A stretch of 64,000 nucleotides of DNA from Nitrococcus mobilis Nb-231 (lineage in GTDB: Bacteria; Pseudomonadota; Gammaproteobacteria; Nitrococcales; Nitrococcaceae). The notes beneath the pieces were generated by a model, which was not told the DNA's origin, did no database searches, and saw nothing but the letters and a program-made list of their open reading frames with translations. The stretch covers positions 2,710,376 through 2,774,375 of the forward strand of contig NZ_CH672427.1 in the NCBI RefSeq assembly GCF_000153205.1, in the 5' to 3' direction. Both the position numbers and the translations under genes were made by a program. Of the stretch, positions 55,385-64,000 are shown piece after piece (position 1 is the stretch's first letter; every line of letters starts with the position of its first letter).

Positions 55385-57379
55385 ATGCCATCGCGCCGAG
55401 AACTTGCCAACGCCATCCGTGCGCTCAGCATGGATGCCGTTCAGCGTGCCAAGTCGGGTCATCCGGGTGCCCCTATGGGCATGGCCGATATCGCTGAGGT
55501 GCTTTGGAACGACTTCCTGCGCCATAACCCCGGCAATCCGCAGTGGTGCAACCGAGACCGTTTCGTGCTGTCCAATGGGCATGGTTCGATGCTGCAGTAC
55601 GCGCTATTGCATTTGACCGGCTACGGTTTGACGATCGGCGATTTGCAGCAGTTTCGCCAATTACACTCCAAGACGCCTGGCCACCCTGAATTTGGCTACA
55701 CTCTCGGCGTGGAGACGACCACTGGACCGCTCGGCCAGGGGTTAGCCAATTCGGTGGGAATGGCGATTGCCGAGAAAGTCCTGGGTGCACAATTCAATCG
55801 ACCAGGGCATGCCATTGTCGATCACTACACGTACGTTTTCCTCGGTGATGGCTGCCTGATGGAAGGCATCTCCCATGAAGCGTGCTCGCTTGCCGGTACC
55901 TTGGGGCTTGGCAAACTCATTGCAGTCTACGACGATAACGGCATCTCCATCGACGGCAAGGTGGCGGGCTGGTTTACCGATGATACGCCAGGCCGGTTCG
56001 AGGCCTACGGCTGGCACGTAATTCGGGAAATCGATGGGCACGATGCCGAGGCCGTGAAGGCAGCCTTTGAACAGGCCCGCAGCGTTGCGGATCGACCCAC
56101 CTTGATCTGCGCCAAGACCATAATTGGTTTTGGTGCACCGAATGTCTGTGGCACCCACGGAGTGCACGGTGCCCCGTTGGGCGATGATGAGATTCGCGCT
56201 ACGCGAGAGTTTCTCGACTGGCCGCATCCGCCGTTCCACATCCCCGAAGCAATCTATGCGGGTTGGGATGCACACGAGAGTGGCGCACGCTGGGAACGAG
56301 AGTGGGATGAAATTTTCGCAGACTATAAGCGAGCCCATCCTGAGCTGGCGCGTACTTTCGAGCGCCGTATTCGCGGTGACTTGCCGGGATCTTGGCAATC
56401 GCTGGCACGGGAGTTGGTACAGCAAGCCGATGAGCAAAGGCGAACTGTAGCCACTCGGAAAGCCTCGCAAATGGCGTTGAACGGGTTCGGCCAGCATCTG
56501 CCCGAGTTGATCGGTGGCTCCGCCGACCTCACGGAATCCAATAACACATGGTGGGATGACTGTACGGCGGTGAGCCGGCAGGACGGCGACGGCAACTATA
56601 TTTATTATGGCGTGCGCGAGTTCGGCATGTCAGCCATTGTCAACGGCATTGCGCTTCATGGTGGTTTCGTGCCTTATGCCGGCACCTTCCTAGTATTCTC
56701 AGATTATGCGCGCAACGCTGTGCGTATGGCGGCTCTGATGAAGATCCGAAGCATATTCGTCTATACCCATGACTCCATTGGTCTAGGAGAGGACGGGCCG
56801 ACGCATCAGCCGATCGAACATCTGGCCACTTTGCGTTTGATTCCGAACATCAGCCTTTGGCGGCCGTGCGATGCGGTGGAGACTGTGGTCGCTTGGCAAG
56901 CCGCGCTGGAGCGTCGTACCGGGCCTACCTGTCTGAGTCTGTCGCGGCAGAATTTGCCCCACCAACCGCGTGAACCCGGGCAGCTCGAGCAGATTCGCCG
57001 CGGTGGCTACGTATTGCGCGACGCCGGGCCTGAGCCGCAGGCAATCATCATCGCTACCGGGTCTGAGGTGGCGCTTGCCGTAGACGCCCAGGAACGCCTG
57101 GCCGCCGAGGGGTATCGTGTGCGAGTGGTTTCCATGCCCTCAGTGGATACGTTCCTTGCCCAAAATGTCGCTTATCGGGAGTCGGTCTTGCCGAGCGCCA
57201 TCACAGCTCGGCTGGCTATAGAGGCCGCTGTGCCCGATTCCTGGTTGCGTTTCGTCGGCCCGCAAGGCCGTATCCTTGGATTATCTGCTTTCGGTGAATC
57301 GGCGCCGGGGCCGGATGTTTATCAACAGTTCGGTTTGACCGTCGATCAAGCGATCGAGACGGTCAGGAATTTGCTCTGA
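55385..57379 (+). CDS. tkt: Transketolase
   Basis: Thiamine-diphosphate enzyme of the pentose phosphate and Calvin cycles, 664 aa. [30 protein letters not shown], ThDP site [18 protein letters not shown] (GDG...N-type motif), DLTESNNT, the active-site [37 protein letters not shown] and the C-terminal SFGESAP-type ending. GGGAG before the ATG. First of a tkt-gap-pgk-pyk run. Confidence 0.97.
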   Translation: MPSRRELANAIRALSMDAVQRAKSGHPGAPMGMADIAEVLWNDFLRHNPGNPQWCNRDRFVLSNGHGSMLQYALLHLTGYGLTIGDLQQFRQLHSKTPGHPEFGYTLGVETTTGPLGQGLANSVGMAIAEKVLGAQFNRPGHAIVDHYTYVFLGDGCLMEGISHEACSLAGTLGLGKLIAVYDDNGISIDGKVAGWFTDDTPGRFEAYGWHVIREIDGHDAEAVKAAFEQARSVADRPTLICAKTIIGFGAPNVCGTHGVHGAPLGDDEIRATREFLDWPHPPFHIPEAIYAGWDAHESGARWEREWDEIFADYKRAHPELARTFERRIRGDLPGSWQSLARELVQQADEQRRTVATRKASQMALNGFGQHLPELIGGSADLTESNNTWWDDCTAVSRQDGDGNYIYYGVREFGMSAIVNGIALHGGFVPYAGTFLVFSDYARNAVRMAALMKIRSIFVYTHDSIGLGEDGPTHQPIEHLATLRLIPNISLWRPCDAVETVVAWQAALERRTGPTCLSLSRQNLPHQPREPGQLEQIRRGGYVLRDAGPEPQAIIIATGSEVALAVDAQERLAAEGYRVRVVSMPSVDTFLAQNVAYRESVLPSAITARLAIEAAVPDSWLRFVGPQGRILGLSAFGESAPGPDVYQQFGLTVDQAIETVRNLL

Positions 57380-57424
57380 GCCCTGACGTATACCCAATCA
57401 TTCTAGTCAGCTTGGGAGGTGACC

Positions 57425-58435
57425 ATGGCCATAAAGGTTGGTATCAACGGTTACGGCCGTATCGGCCGCAATATTCTACGCGCTCTCTATGAGGCGGGTC
57501 GCACGGACGAGATTCAAGTCGCGGCAATCAACGATCTTGGCGATGCCGAGACGAACGCGCACTTGACACGCTATGATTCGGCACATGGCAAGTTTCCGGG
57601 CACCATCGAGGTCAGCGATGGCAATCTGGTGGTCAACGGTGATCCCATTCGTGTCCTCTCCGAGCGTGATCCCGGTAAACTTCCCTGGGGTGATCTTGGC
57701 GTGGATGCTGTGCTCGAGTGCACTGGTTTGTTCACTACCGGAGAGAAGGCGGCGGCGCATTTGGAGGGAGGCGCCAAAAAAGTCGTGATCTCGGCTCCGG
57801 CCAAAGGTGTGGATGCCACGGTGGTGTATGGCGTCAACGAGGACACGCTCGCCTCCAGTCACACCGTGATTTCCTGCGCCTCTTGCACGACGAATTGTTT
57901 GGCCCCGCTCGTCAAGGTTCTGCACAATGCCGTTGGGGTGGAGCATGGTCTGATGACCACGATCCACGCCTTTACCAACGATCAGGTCCTAAACGATGTG
58001 TACCACCAGGATCTGCGTCGGGCCCGTAGTGCCGTGATGTCGCAGATTCCGACCAAGACCGGAGCCGCGGCGGCCGTCGGCTTGGTGCTGCCGGAGCTCA
58101 ACGGCAAGTTGGACGGCTTTGCCGTGCGCGTTCCGACCATCAATGTTTCGCTGGTCGATCTGACCTTTAGGGCGAGCCGTGACACCTCGGTCGAGGAGGT
58201 CAATGGCGTGCTCAAGCAAGCTGCGCAAGGTCCGCTGCGGGGCGTGTTGGCGTACAATGACGCGCCGTTGGTATCGATCGATTTCAACCATGACCCGCAT
58301 TCGTCGATTTTCGAAGCGACCTTGACCAAGGTCACTGGCGATCGTCTGGTCAAAGTCTGTTCCTGGTACGACAATGAATGGGGATTCTCTAACCGCATGC
58401 TGGATGTCGCAATCGCCTTGATGAAAGCGAAGTAG
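57425..58435 (+). CDS. gap: Glyceraldehyde-3-phosphate dehydrogenase
   Basis: 336 aa from ATG 57425 behind GGGAGGTG (a GTG two codons earlier is in frame). NAD domain [19 protein letters not shown] at the adenine-ribose position (AAINDLGD, suggests NAD preference), catalytic Cys in SCASCTTNC (Asn replaced by Cys in the usual SNASCTTNC), [10 protein letters not shown] and [13 protein letters not shown]. Forty-five bases after tkt. Confidence 0.96.
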   Translation: MAIKVGINGYGRIGRNILRALYEAGRTDEIQVAAINDLGDAETNAHLTRYDSAHGKFPGTIEVSDGNLVVNGDPIRVLSERDPGKLPWGDLGVDAVLECTGLFTTGEKAAAHLEGGAKKVVISAPAKGVDATVVYGVNEDTLASSHTVISCASCTTNCLAPLVKVLHNAVGVEHGLMTTIHAFTNDQVLNDVYHQDLRRARSAVMSQIPTKTGAAAAVGLVLPELNGKLDGFAVRVPTINVSLVDLTFRASRDTSVEEVNGVLKQAAQGPLRGVLAYNDAPLVSIDFNHDPHSSIFEATLTKVTGDRLVKVCSWYDNEWGFSNRMLDVAIALMKAK

Positions 58436-58533
58436 GCTGGCATGCAGTGACGAGTATACGCATCGGATGCGTGCCGAAGGTGCGCGTCCGGTCGCGTTTT
58501 GGTATCGGATCGGGTACGGAGAGATTAAGGCTT

Positions 58534-59709
58534 ATGGGCGTGCTGCGCATGACCGATTTGGATTTGGCCGGCAAGCGGGTTCTGATTCGGGAAGACCTCA
58601 ATGTTCCGGTGAAAAATGGGGTGGTTACCGACGATACACGGATTCGGGCCTGCCTGCCCACCATTCGTGCTGCGCTCGCAGCATCGGCGAAGGTCATGCT
58701 CATGAGCCATTTTGGACGACCCGAGGAAGGCCGCTTCGACGAGCGCTACTCGCTCGCGCCGGTTGCCGAGCGCCTCTCCGAGTTGCTCGAGCGGCCGGTG
58801 CGGTTGGCTCGGGAATGGCTCGAGGGCGTGCTGCCCGCCGCCGGCGAGGTCGTTCTTTGCGAAAACGTGCGCTTCAATAAAGGCGAGCAGGCGGATGATG
58901 CCGCTCTGGCGCAGCAAATGGCCGCGTTGTGCGACATTTACGTTATGGATGCTTTCGGCACCGCCCATCGCGCCCAGGCTTCTACTCATGGAGTTGCCCG
59001 GTTCGCCCCGCAGGCCTGCGCGGGGCCGCTGCTGATTGCGGAGTTGGATGCGCTGAGCAACGCCTTTGAGCAGCCGGCCCGGCCCATGGTCGCTGTCGTG
59101 GGCGGCTCGAAGGTCTCTACTAAACTGACCGTGCTCGAGTCGTTGATCGATGTGGTCGATTCACTCATCGTTGGAGGCGGTATTGCCAACACCTTCATCG
59201 CGGCCGCCGGTCACCCGGTCGGCCGATCGTTGTATGAGCCGGATCTGGTGGATACCGCCAAGCGACTTACGGCGAGTGCCACGGCGAAAGGAGGCGCAAT
59301 TCCGCTTCCTGTGGATGTTGCCTGTGCCAAGGCGTTCGACGAAAAGGCCACGGCGCTTATCAAGACCCTCGATCAAGTGGCAGAGGATGATCTCATTCTG
59401 GACATAGGGCCACGTACGGCCGAGCAGTATGCGCAAGTTCTCAAGGGAGCCGGCACGATCGTCTGGAATGGGCCGGTTGGTGTATTCGAGTTTGACCACT
59501 TCGGTGATGGCACCCGGGTACTGGCGGATGCCATCGCCGCTAGCGCCGCGTTTTCCCTTGCCGGTGGGGGTGATACGCTGGCGGCGATCTCCAAATACGG
59601 TGTCGGTGACAAAATCTCCTATATTTCTACGGGAGGCGGTGCGTTTCTGGAGTTTCTCGAGGGTAAGAAGCTGCCTGCTGTCGCGGCCCTCGAGGCGCGG
59701 GCCGGCTGA
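58534..59709 (+). CDS. pgk: Phosphoglycerate kinase
   Basis: 391 aa. [20 protein letters not shown] at the N-terminus matches the E. coli start ([15 protein letters not shown]), which decides for ATG 58534 over a longer upstream frame. Other blocks: [55 protein letters not shown] and GGGDTLAAI. Directly after gap. Confidence 0.97.
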   Translation: MGVLRMTDLDLAGKRVLIREDLNVPVKNGVVTDDTRIRACLPTIRAALAASAKVMLMSHFGRPEEGRFDERYSLAPVAERLSELLERPVRLAREWLEGVLPAAGEVVLCENVRFNKGEQADDAALAQQMAALCDIYVMDAFGTAHRAQASTHGVARFAPQACAGPLLIAELDALSNAFEQPARPMVAVVGGSKVSTKLTVLESLIDVVDSLIVGGGIANTFIAAAGHPVGRSLYEPDLVDTAKRLTASATAKGGAIPLPVDVACAKAFDEKATALIKTLDQVAEDDLILDIGPRTAEQYAQVLKGAGTIVWNGPVGVFEFDHFGDGTRVLADAIAASAAFSLAGGGDTLAAISKYGVGDKISYISTGGGAFLEFLEGKKLPAVAALEARAG

Positions 59710-59964
59710 TTTTCCCATTCGGCACGGGGTAGGCATTAGATGTGTTACTTGAAACCGGGCAGTGCCTTCGGTCAGCACCCTTTAAGTAAGGCTACGCGAC
59801 GGCTGCGTGCTCGGCGTTGGAGTGCTGAATGCGTTGGAATATTGATTCGCAGCTCTCGCCCCTGGGTGGCGCACCGCTGCGATCCTCGAGAAATTCGATG
59901 AATTCCATTTCTTTTAAGGGAGGGCGTCGGCGCTGATTCTCTCACAGAGGAAAAGGTAGGCTAT

Positions 59965-61416
59965 ATGGTCCGTCAGACCAAGATTGTCGCAACTCTGGGG
60001 CCTGCAACCGATCGTGAGCCCGCTTTGAACAGCGTGCTGCGGGCGGGCGTCGATGTGGTCCGCTTGAATCTCTCCCATGGCAATCACGATGAGCATCGAC
60101 AGCGTGCAGCTAAGCTTCGGCGCGCAGCTCAACACCACAACCGGGTGGTCGGATTGCTGTGTGATCTCCAAGGGCCCAAGATTCGTATCGAAAACTTTCG
60201 TGACGGCATGGTGGAGCTGGTCGAGGGGCAGCGATTTTTCCTTGATCCTTCGCTAGCGGAAAATGCCGGCACCCAAAGCGGTGTCGGTGTAGGCTACGCC
60301 GATCTGCCACAGGATGTCGTTGCCGGGGACGTGCTGCTACTCAACGATGGGCTCATTCGCCTGAGCGTCGATCGAGTGGAGGACTGCCGGATTTTTACCA
60401 CCATAGAGATTGGCGGTACCTTGTCGGGCCACAAGGGCATCAATCGGCTCGGTGGTGGGCTCTCGGTTGGTGCCCTGACCGATAAAGATCGTCTGGACAT
60501 CAAACTCGCAGCGGAGCTGCAAGCCGATTACCTGGCGGTTTCCTTCCCCAAGGGGGGCGACGACATCGAGGAGGCGCGCGAGTTACTGCGCGCCGCCGGT
60601 GGCGATGCCGCCATCGTTGCTAAAATTGAGCGCCGCGAAGCAGTAGATAACTTGGCCGAGGTCATAAAGGCGGCTGATGCGGTGATGATCGCGCGCGGCG
60701 ATCTAGCCGTGGAAATCGGCGACGCCGAACTGCCGGGTGTGCAAAAGCGCATCATGCGGTTGTCCCGAGAACGTGATTGCGTTGTGATCACCGCAACTCA
60801 GATGATGCAATCCATGGTGGATCATCCGATGCCCACGCGTGCCGAGGTGTTGGATGTGGCCAATGCCGTTTTGGATGGAACGGATGCGGTGATGCTGTCA
60901 GAGGAATCCGCAGTAGGGCGTTACCCGGCCAAAGCCGTTGCAGCCATGGCGCGCGTGTGCGTTGGCGCAGAGCGCTATGCTGAGGAGGCACACCCCCCAC
61001 TTTCGGGTCCGGAACCCCACTACACGCGTATTGACGAGACCATTGCCAAAACGGCAATCGCGGCGGCCAACCAGCTTAGCGTGCGGGCCATCGCTGCCAT
61101 GACGGAATCCGGTGCTACTGCGCGGTGGATGTCGCGTATCAGCACGGACATCCCGATCTACGCACTCTCCGAGCAACCACGCACTCGCACCAAAGTGACG
61201 CTCTATCGGGGAGTGCACCCGATCAATTTCGATCCAGCTGGGCGCGATCACGTCGCGGCCAATCGCGGTGCAGTCGATGAACTTCTCAAAGCGGGCGCCA
61301 TTCGCGAGGGTGATCTGGTACTGATTACCAAGGGGGATTTGGCTGGTGTTCAGGGCGGCACCAATACCATGAAAATCGTGCGGGTGGGCGATCCCATTCC
61401 AAGTGACTCAATGTAA
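59965..61416 (+). CDS. pyk: Pyruvate kinase
   Basis: 483 aa, closer to the PykA type. RQTKIVATLGPATD, VVRLNLSHGNHDEH, CDLQGPKIRIENF, signature VIKAADAVMIARGDLAVEIG, TATQMMQSMVDHPMPTRAEVLDVANAVLDG and the allosteric C-terminal domain. A GGAAAAGG site precedes the ATG. Fba, which follows pyk in many relatives, is not present; purC converges instead. Confidence 0.97.
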   Translation: MVRQTKIVATLGPATDREPALNSVLRAGVDVVRLNLSHGNHDEHRQRAAKLRRAAQHHNRVVGLLCDLQGPKIRIENFRDGMVELVEGQRFFLDPSLAENAGTQSGVGVGYADLPQDVVAGDVLLLNDGLIRLSVDRVEDCRIFTTIEIGGTLSGHKGINRLGGGLSVGALTDKDRLDIKLAAELQADYLAVSFPKGGDDIEEARELLRAAGGDAAIVAKIERREAVDNLAEVIKAADAVMIARGDLAVEIGDAELPGVQKRIMRLSRERDCVVITATQMMQSMVDHPMPTRAEVLDVANAVLDGTDAVMLSEESAVGRYPAKAVAAMARVCVGAERYAEEAHPPLSGPEPHYTRIDETIAKTAIAAANQLSVRAIAAMTESGATARWMSRISTDIPIYALSEQPRTRTKVTLYRGVHPINFDPAGRDHVAANRGAVDELLKAGAIREGDLVLITKGDLAGVQGGTNTMKIVRVGDPIPSDSM

Positions 61417-61495
61417 CGTTCCGGGGGCCGAGACCAGTAGCAGTTTCTTTTGTTAGCGTGCCTTTGCCGGCAGTAAACTGGCGTTCAGGGTTTCA

Positions 61496-62395
61496 TCAGT
61501 CCGCCTCGACCAGTCGCCGCTGTGCCTCCCGGTATTTCTCTGCGGTCTGCGCAATGATCTTCGCCGGCAGACGTGGACCGGGAGTCGTCTGATCCCAGGC
61601 CAGTGACGCGAGGTAGTCGCGCACGAACTGCTTGTCGAAGCTTGGCGGCGAGCTTCCCGACCGATACTGATCCGCGGGCCAGAAGCGCGAGGAGTCCGGA
61701 GTCAAGATCTCGTCGATGAGCAGCAGTTGACCATCGTGATCGCGGGCGAATTCGAACTTGGTGTCCGCGATGATGATGCCGCATCGGCGTGCGTAGCTGG
61801 TGGCCTCATTGTAGATTTTCAGTGTCATGCGGCGCACCTGCTCAGCGGTATCGTGACCGAGTATCTGCACAGTTTGAGCGAAATCGATGTTTTGGTCGTG
61901 ACTGCCCGCAGTGGCCTTCGTGGCGGGCGTGAAAATCGGTTCGGGAAGCTGATCGGCCTGTTGTAGGCCCGGAGGTAAGGGTATGCCGCAGACTTGGCCG
62001 CTGCGCCGATACTCGTTCCAGGCCGAACCGACGAGATAGCCGCGCGCTACGGCCTCGATCGGTAGGGGTTGCAGTCGTCTTACTACCATTGCCCGGGATT
62101 GCACCTGGCGAACTTCGCTGGCCCGGGTCAGTACTGACTCGAGGGGATCTGCCAGGAGATGGTTGCCGATGATAGGGCGCGTTCGCTCGAACCAGAAGCG
62201 GGACAAAGCCGTGAGTATGATGCCCTTTCCGGGTATCGGATCCGGTAGGATGACATCAAACGCCGAAAGACGATCGGTGGTGACGATGAGCAGACGCGCA
62301 TCGTCAATCTCGTAGATATCCCGCACCTTGCCCCGTTGGACGAGCCGCAAGTCGGTAAGTTGGGATTTGAATAAGGTCTCGGGAACGGTTGCCAT
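61496..62395 (-). CDS. purC: SAICAR synthase
   Basis: Phosphoribosylaminoimidazole-succinocarboxamide synthase of purine synthesis. 299 aa, the longer (yeast Ade1-like) subtype rather than the 237-residue E. coli form. VQRGKVRDIYEIDDARLLIVTTDRLSAFDVILPDPIPGKG, EAVARGYLVGSAWNEY, TPATKA and IIADTKFEFA, LLIDEILTPDSSRFWPADQY are conserved. Convergent with pyk. Confidence 0.96.
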   Translation of the reverse strand: MATVPETLFKSQLTDLRLVQRGKVRDIYEIDDARLLIVTTDRLSAFDVILPDPIPGKGIILTALSRFWFERTRPIIGNHLLADPLESVLTRASEVRQVQSRAMVVRRLQPLPIEAVARGYLVGSAWNEYRRSGQVCGIPLPPGLQQADQLPEPIFTPATKATAGSHDQNIDFAQTVQILGHDTAEQVRRMTLKIYNEATSYARRCGIIIADTKFEFARDHDGQLLLIDEILTPDSSRFWPADQYRSGSSPPSFDKQFVRDYLASLAWDQTTPGPRLPAKIIAQTAEKYREAQRRLVEAD

Positions 62396-62562
62396 GAACG
62401 GTATCGCTGTGGGCCAATCTTTTAGTTGGTTAATGTATGCGAGCTTATTATATTCCGGGTGGCTGCGGCCGGAAATGACTCGCGGTGCTTAAATGCGGTG
62501 CTGTTTGCTTTTCTAATATAATGTGTTGTGGCCTAAAGGGTGCGTTCGGGCGAGGGGAGATG

Positions 62563-63108
62563 ATGGTGCATAGAAGTGGAGCGGCTTTCCGCGCGCTGCG
62601 CATCGCGGTGCTCACGATATCCGATACCCGTGGGCTCGCCGAGGACCGCTCTGGTGATGCGCTTTGCCAGGGGATCGCCGAATCCGGCCATGAGCTTGTG
62701 CAACGCGAGCTCGTGCCTGACGATGTCTATCGAATTCGCGCCGCCGTGTCGGCTTGGATCGCCGATCCGCAGGTGCAAGTCGTACTTTGCACGGGCGGTA
62801 CCGGCTTCGCAGCGCGAGACCGCACGCCCGAAGCCTTGATCGTATTATTTGATCAAGAGGTTCGGGGTTTTGGCGAGCTGTTTCGTCAACTCTCCTTCGA
62901 GGAGATTGGCAGCTCGACCCTTCAATCGAGAGCTTTGGCCGGGTTTGCCAATCGAACCCTCATCGCCTGCCTCCCGGGCTCGACGGGGGCTTGTCGAACC
63001 GCGTGGAATCGTATCCTGCGCGAACAGCTGGATGTGCGTCATCGTCCTTGCAATCTAGCCGAGCTGGTGCTACTGGAAGAACGAGATGAATTAGGGAAGC
63101 TTAATTGA
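62563..63108 (+). CDS. moaB: Molybdenum cofactor biosynthesis protein MoaB/Mog family
   Basis: 181 residues. AVLTISDTRGLAEDRSGDALCQGI, LVPDDVYRIRAAVSAWI, VVLCTGGTGFAARDRTPEALIVLFD and a C-terminal IACLPGSTGACRTAWNRIL form the MoCF_biosynth domain that adenylates molybdopterin. GAGGGGAG lies directly before two ATGs (62560, 62563) and a GTG (62566); start uncertain by one or two codons. Isolated from other moa genes. Confidence 0.9.
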   Translation: MVHRSGAAFRALRIAVLTISDTRGLAEDRSGDALCQGIAESGHELVQRELVPDDVYRIRAAVSAWIADPQVQVVLCTGGTGFAARDRTPEALIVLFDQEVRGFGELFRQLSFEEIGSSTLQSRALAGFANRTLIACLPGSTGACRTAWNRILREQLDVRHRPCNLAELVLLEERDELGKLN

Positions 63109-63479
63109 TCCGTTTGCCCAGAGCCCTTCGGCCAGCGCAGGAGAGCCCTGCCGAGGAGTATTACTTAAGATATTTGCTCTATAAAATTCTGTTCGTGCTT
63201 CGACAAACCTATTCTGAGCTTAGTCGAAGGGTTTAGCATCACAGGGATTTTCTCCAAGTTTTCTTAGCATGTGATGAGTTCGTCAGTTTGCAGCGTTTAG
63301 TGGGCTCGGAAGTGCGTGTCTTGAGTAGCAAAGCGGCGTTGTAGCCGCAGACAGCCGAGCCGAGCGTGGCTTATCGGAGGCGGTGGACAAAAGCGGCGCA
63401 ATAAGTTTATCGTTTCCAGCCCGGCTAAGGTTTTAAATAAAAATTATTATTTGCTACGGTTGGCATTCTAGGGGGTGGT
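63109..63479. other. Intergenic region upstream of luxR-like gene
   Basis: About 370 bases with a REP-like repeat at 63191-63231 and an AT-rich block (63431-63455) just before the luxR-like gene, likely its promoter. No gene seen. Confidence 0.5.
63191..63231. repeat. REP-like inverted repeat (copy 3)
   Basis: GTTCGTGCTTCGACAAACCT and CTGAGCTTAGTCGAAGG: GCTTCGAC (63197-63204) and GTCGAAGG (63223-63230) are the arms. Same core as copies 1 and 2 and the shortest of the three. Confidence 0.6.
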
Positions 63480-64000
63480 ATGGGAAGCCGTACCCAAATC
63501 GACGGGTTTATCGATATGAGCCTGCATGCTGACGGAGTCGAGGGGGTCCAGCGACTCTGTGCGGCGCTCGGCGAGGCCTACGGTTTCGATCATTTTATCT
63601 ATGGTGCCAGTTTCCCCACCTCTTTGATCAAGCCCGCCGTGCTGGTTATCAGTGGCCACCCCGAGGCTTGGCGAGACCATTATCAGGCGTGTGGCTACCT
63701 TGCGGTGGATCCAGCCGTCCAGCATTGCACACGCAGTATTCGACCGTTGATTTGGCAGGATCTAATGTTGGATCCGAAGATAGATGAAAAACCCTTTACG
63801 GTTATGCAAGAAGCACGCGAATTTGGTCTGGTCAGCGGTGTAAGTCTTTCCATTCGTGGTAGTCGTGGCGAACTCGGCGTGCTGAGTTTTTCCAGCGAGC
63901 GTACGGCACAGCAAACGCGCTCGGAGATCGATAGTGCAATTCCGGATTTATACCTGCTCTCCGCCTATGTTCATGAGGCGGTCGGTCGGTTGGTTACTCA
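63480..64000 (+). CDS. LuxR-family autoinducer-binding regulator (partial)
   Basis: Open frame from ATG 63480 (behind AGGGGGTGG) to the window end, 173 codons, so the C-terminal DNA-binding half is missing. It fits the autoinducer-binding fold: EAYGFDHFIYGAS, then HPEAWRDHYQACGYLAVDPAVQHC with the Trp, Tyr and Asp-Pro residues that contact acyl-homoserine lactone in TraR/LuxR, PLIWQD, and AREFGLVSGVSLSIRGSRGELGVLSFSSE. No luxI is seen in the window, so it may be a solo; its partner could lie beyond the edge. Three-residue differences from the consensus cannot be judged without alignment. Confidence 0.85.
   Translation, partial: MGSRTQIDGFIDMSLHADGVEGVQRLCAALGEAYGFDHFIYGASFPTSLIKPAVLVISGHPEAWRDHYQACGYLAVDPAVQHCTRSIRPLIWQDLMLDPKIDEKPFTVMQEAREFGLVSGVSLSIRGSRGELGVLSFSSERTAQQTRSEIDSAIPDLYLLSAYVHEAVGRLVT

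Noticed and set aside
1-64000. tRNA, rRNA and CRISPR arrays
   Set aside because: No tRNA cloverleaf with a T-arm motif, no rRNA segment and no regularly spaced repeats were noticed.

Overview
The window looks like a chromosomal segment of a gammaproteobacterium with a fairly high GC content. Three syntenic blocks support this. The first is zapA/6S RNA/fau with ygfB-pepP-ubiH-ubiI-gcvT-gcvH-gcvP, as in enterics. The second is proC-yggT-yggU, pilT-pilU, pyrC'-pyrB-pyrR-ruvX-algH, tonB, gshB and pilGHIJ-chpA, an order known from Pseudomonas. The third is tkt-gap-pgk-pyk. The split glycine decarboxylase, the non-enteric GshA family and the SAH riboswitch point to a non-enteric, perhaps Chromatiales-like lineage; the exact taxon cannot be read from this window.

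Layout. 0-5.2 kb: nudE, trxA (with a near-consensus sigma70 promoter), rho, a FadL-type outer-membrane porin and folA. 5.4-7.9 kb: an AT-rich accessory patch with a membrane protein, a His-rich periplasmic protein and a His-rich c-type cytochrome (a possible metal-handling cassette), then 0.8 kb of gene-poor DNA with a repeat. 7.9-12.5 kb: thyA-lgt, a perfect 25-bp inverted repeat, then argE-argA. 12.5-16.7 kb: bax-like, EVE protein, fau, 6S RNA, a small membrane protein, hemD, zapA and a zapB-like gene. 16.8-26.1 kb: ygfB, pepP, ubiH, ubiI, gcvT, gcvH, gcvPA, tpx, gcvPB. 26.4-30.4 kb: a PfkB kinase followed by accessory DNA: REP-like repeat, truncated RAYT transposase, a PIN/NYN-like protein, and an IS630-family element that splits a small gene.

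30.4-41.8 kb: yggU-yggT-proC, pilT-pilU, the pyrC'-pyrB-pyrR-ruvX-algH operon, tonB, gshB and a gshA that appears to have lost an internal segment. 42-51.7 kb: the Pil-Chp chemosensory system that controls type IV pili (pilG, pilH, pilI, pilJ, a 1936-residue ChpA/PilL, chpC), without pilK or chpB. 51.9-54.8 kb: methyl-cycle genes ahcY (preceded by an SAH riboswitch) and metK. 55.4-62.4 kb: tkt, gap, pgk, pyk and purC. 62.6 kb to the end: a MoaB/Mog-type gene and the start of a LuxR-type autoinducer-binding regulator cut by the window edge.

Functionally this is mostly housekeeping: one-carbon metabolism (folA, thyA, fau, the glycine cleavage system, metK/ahcY), ubiquinone and haem synthesis, pyrimidine and arginine synthesis, central glycolysis and twitching motility. 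The accessory material is concentrated at 5.4-7.9 kb and 27.3-30.4 kb.
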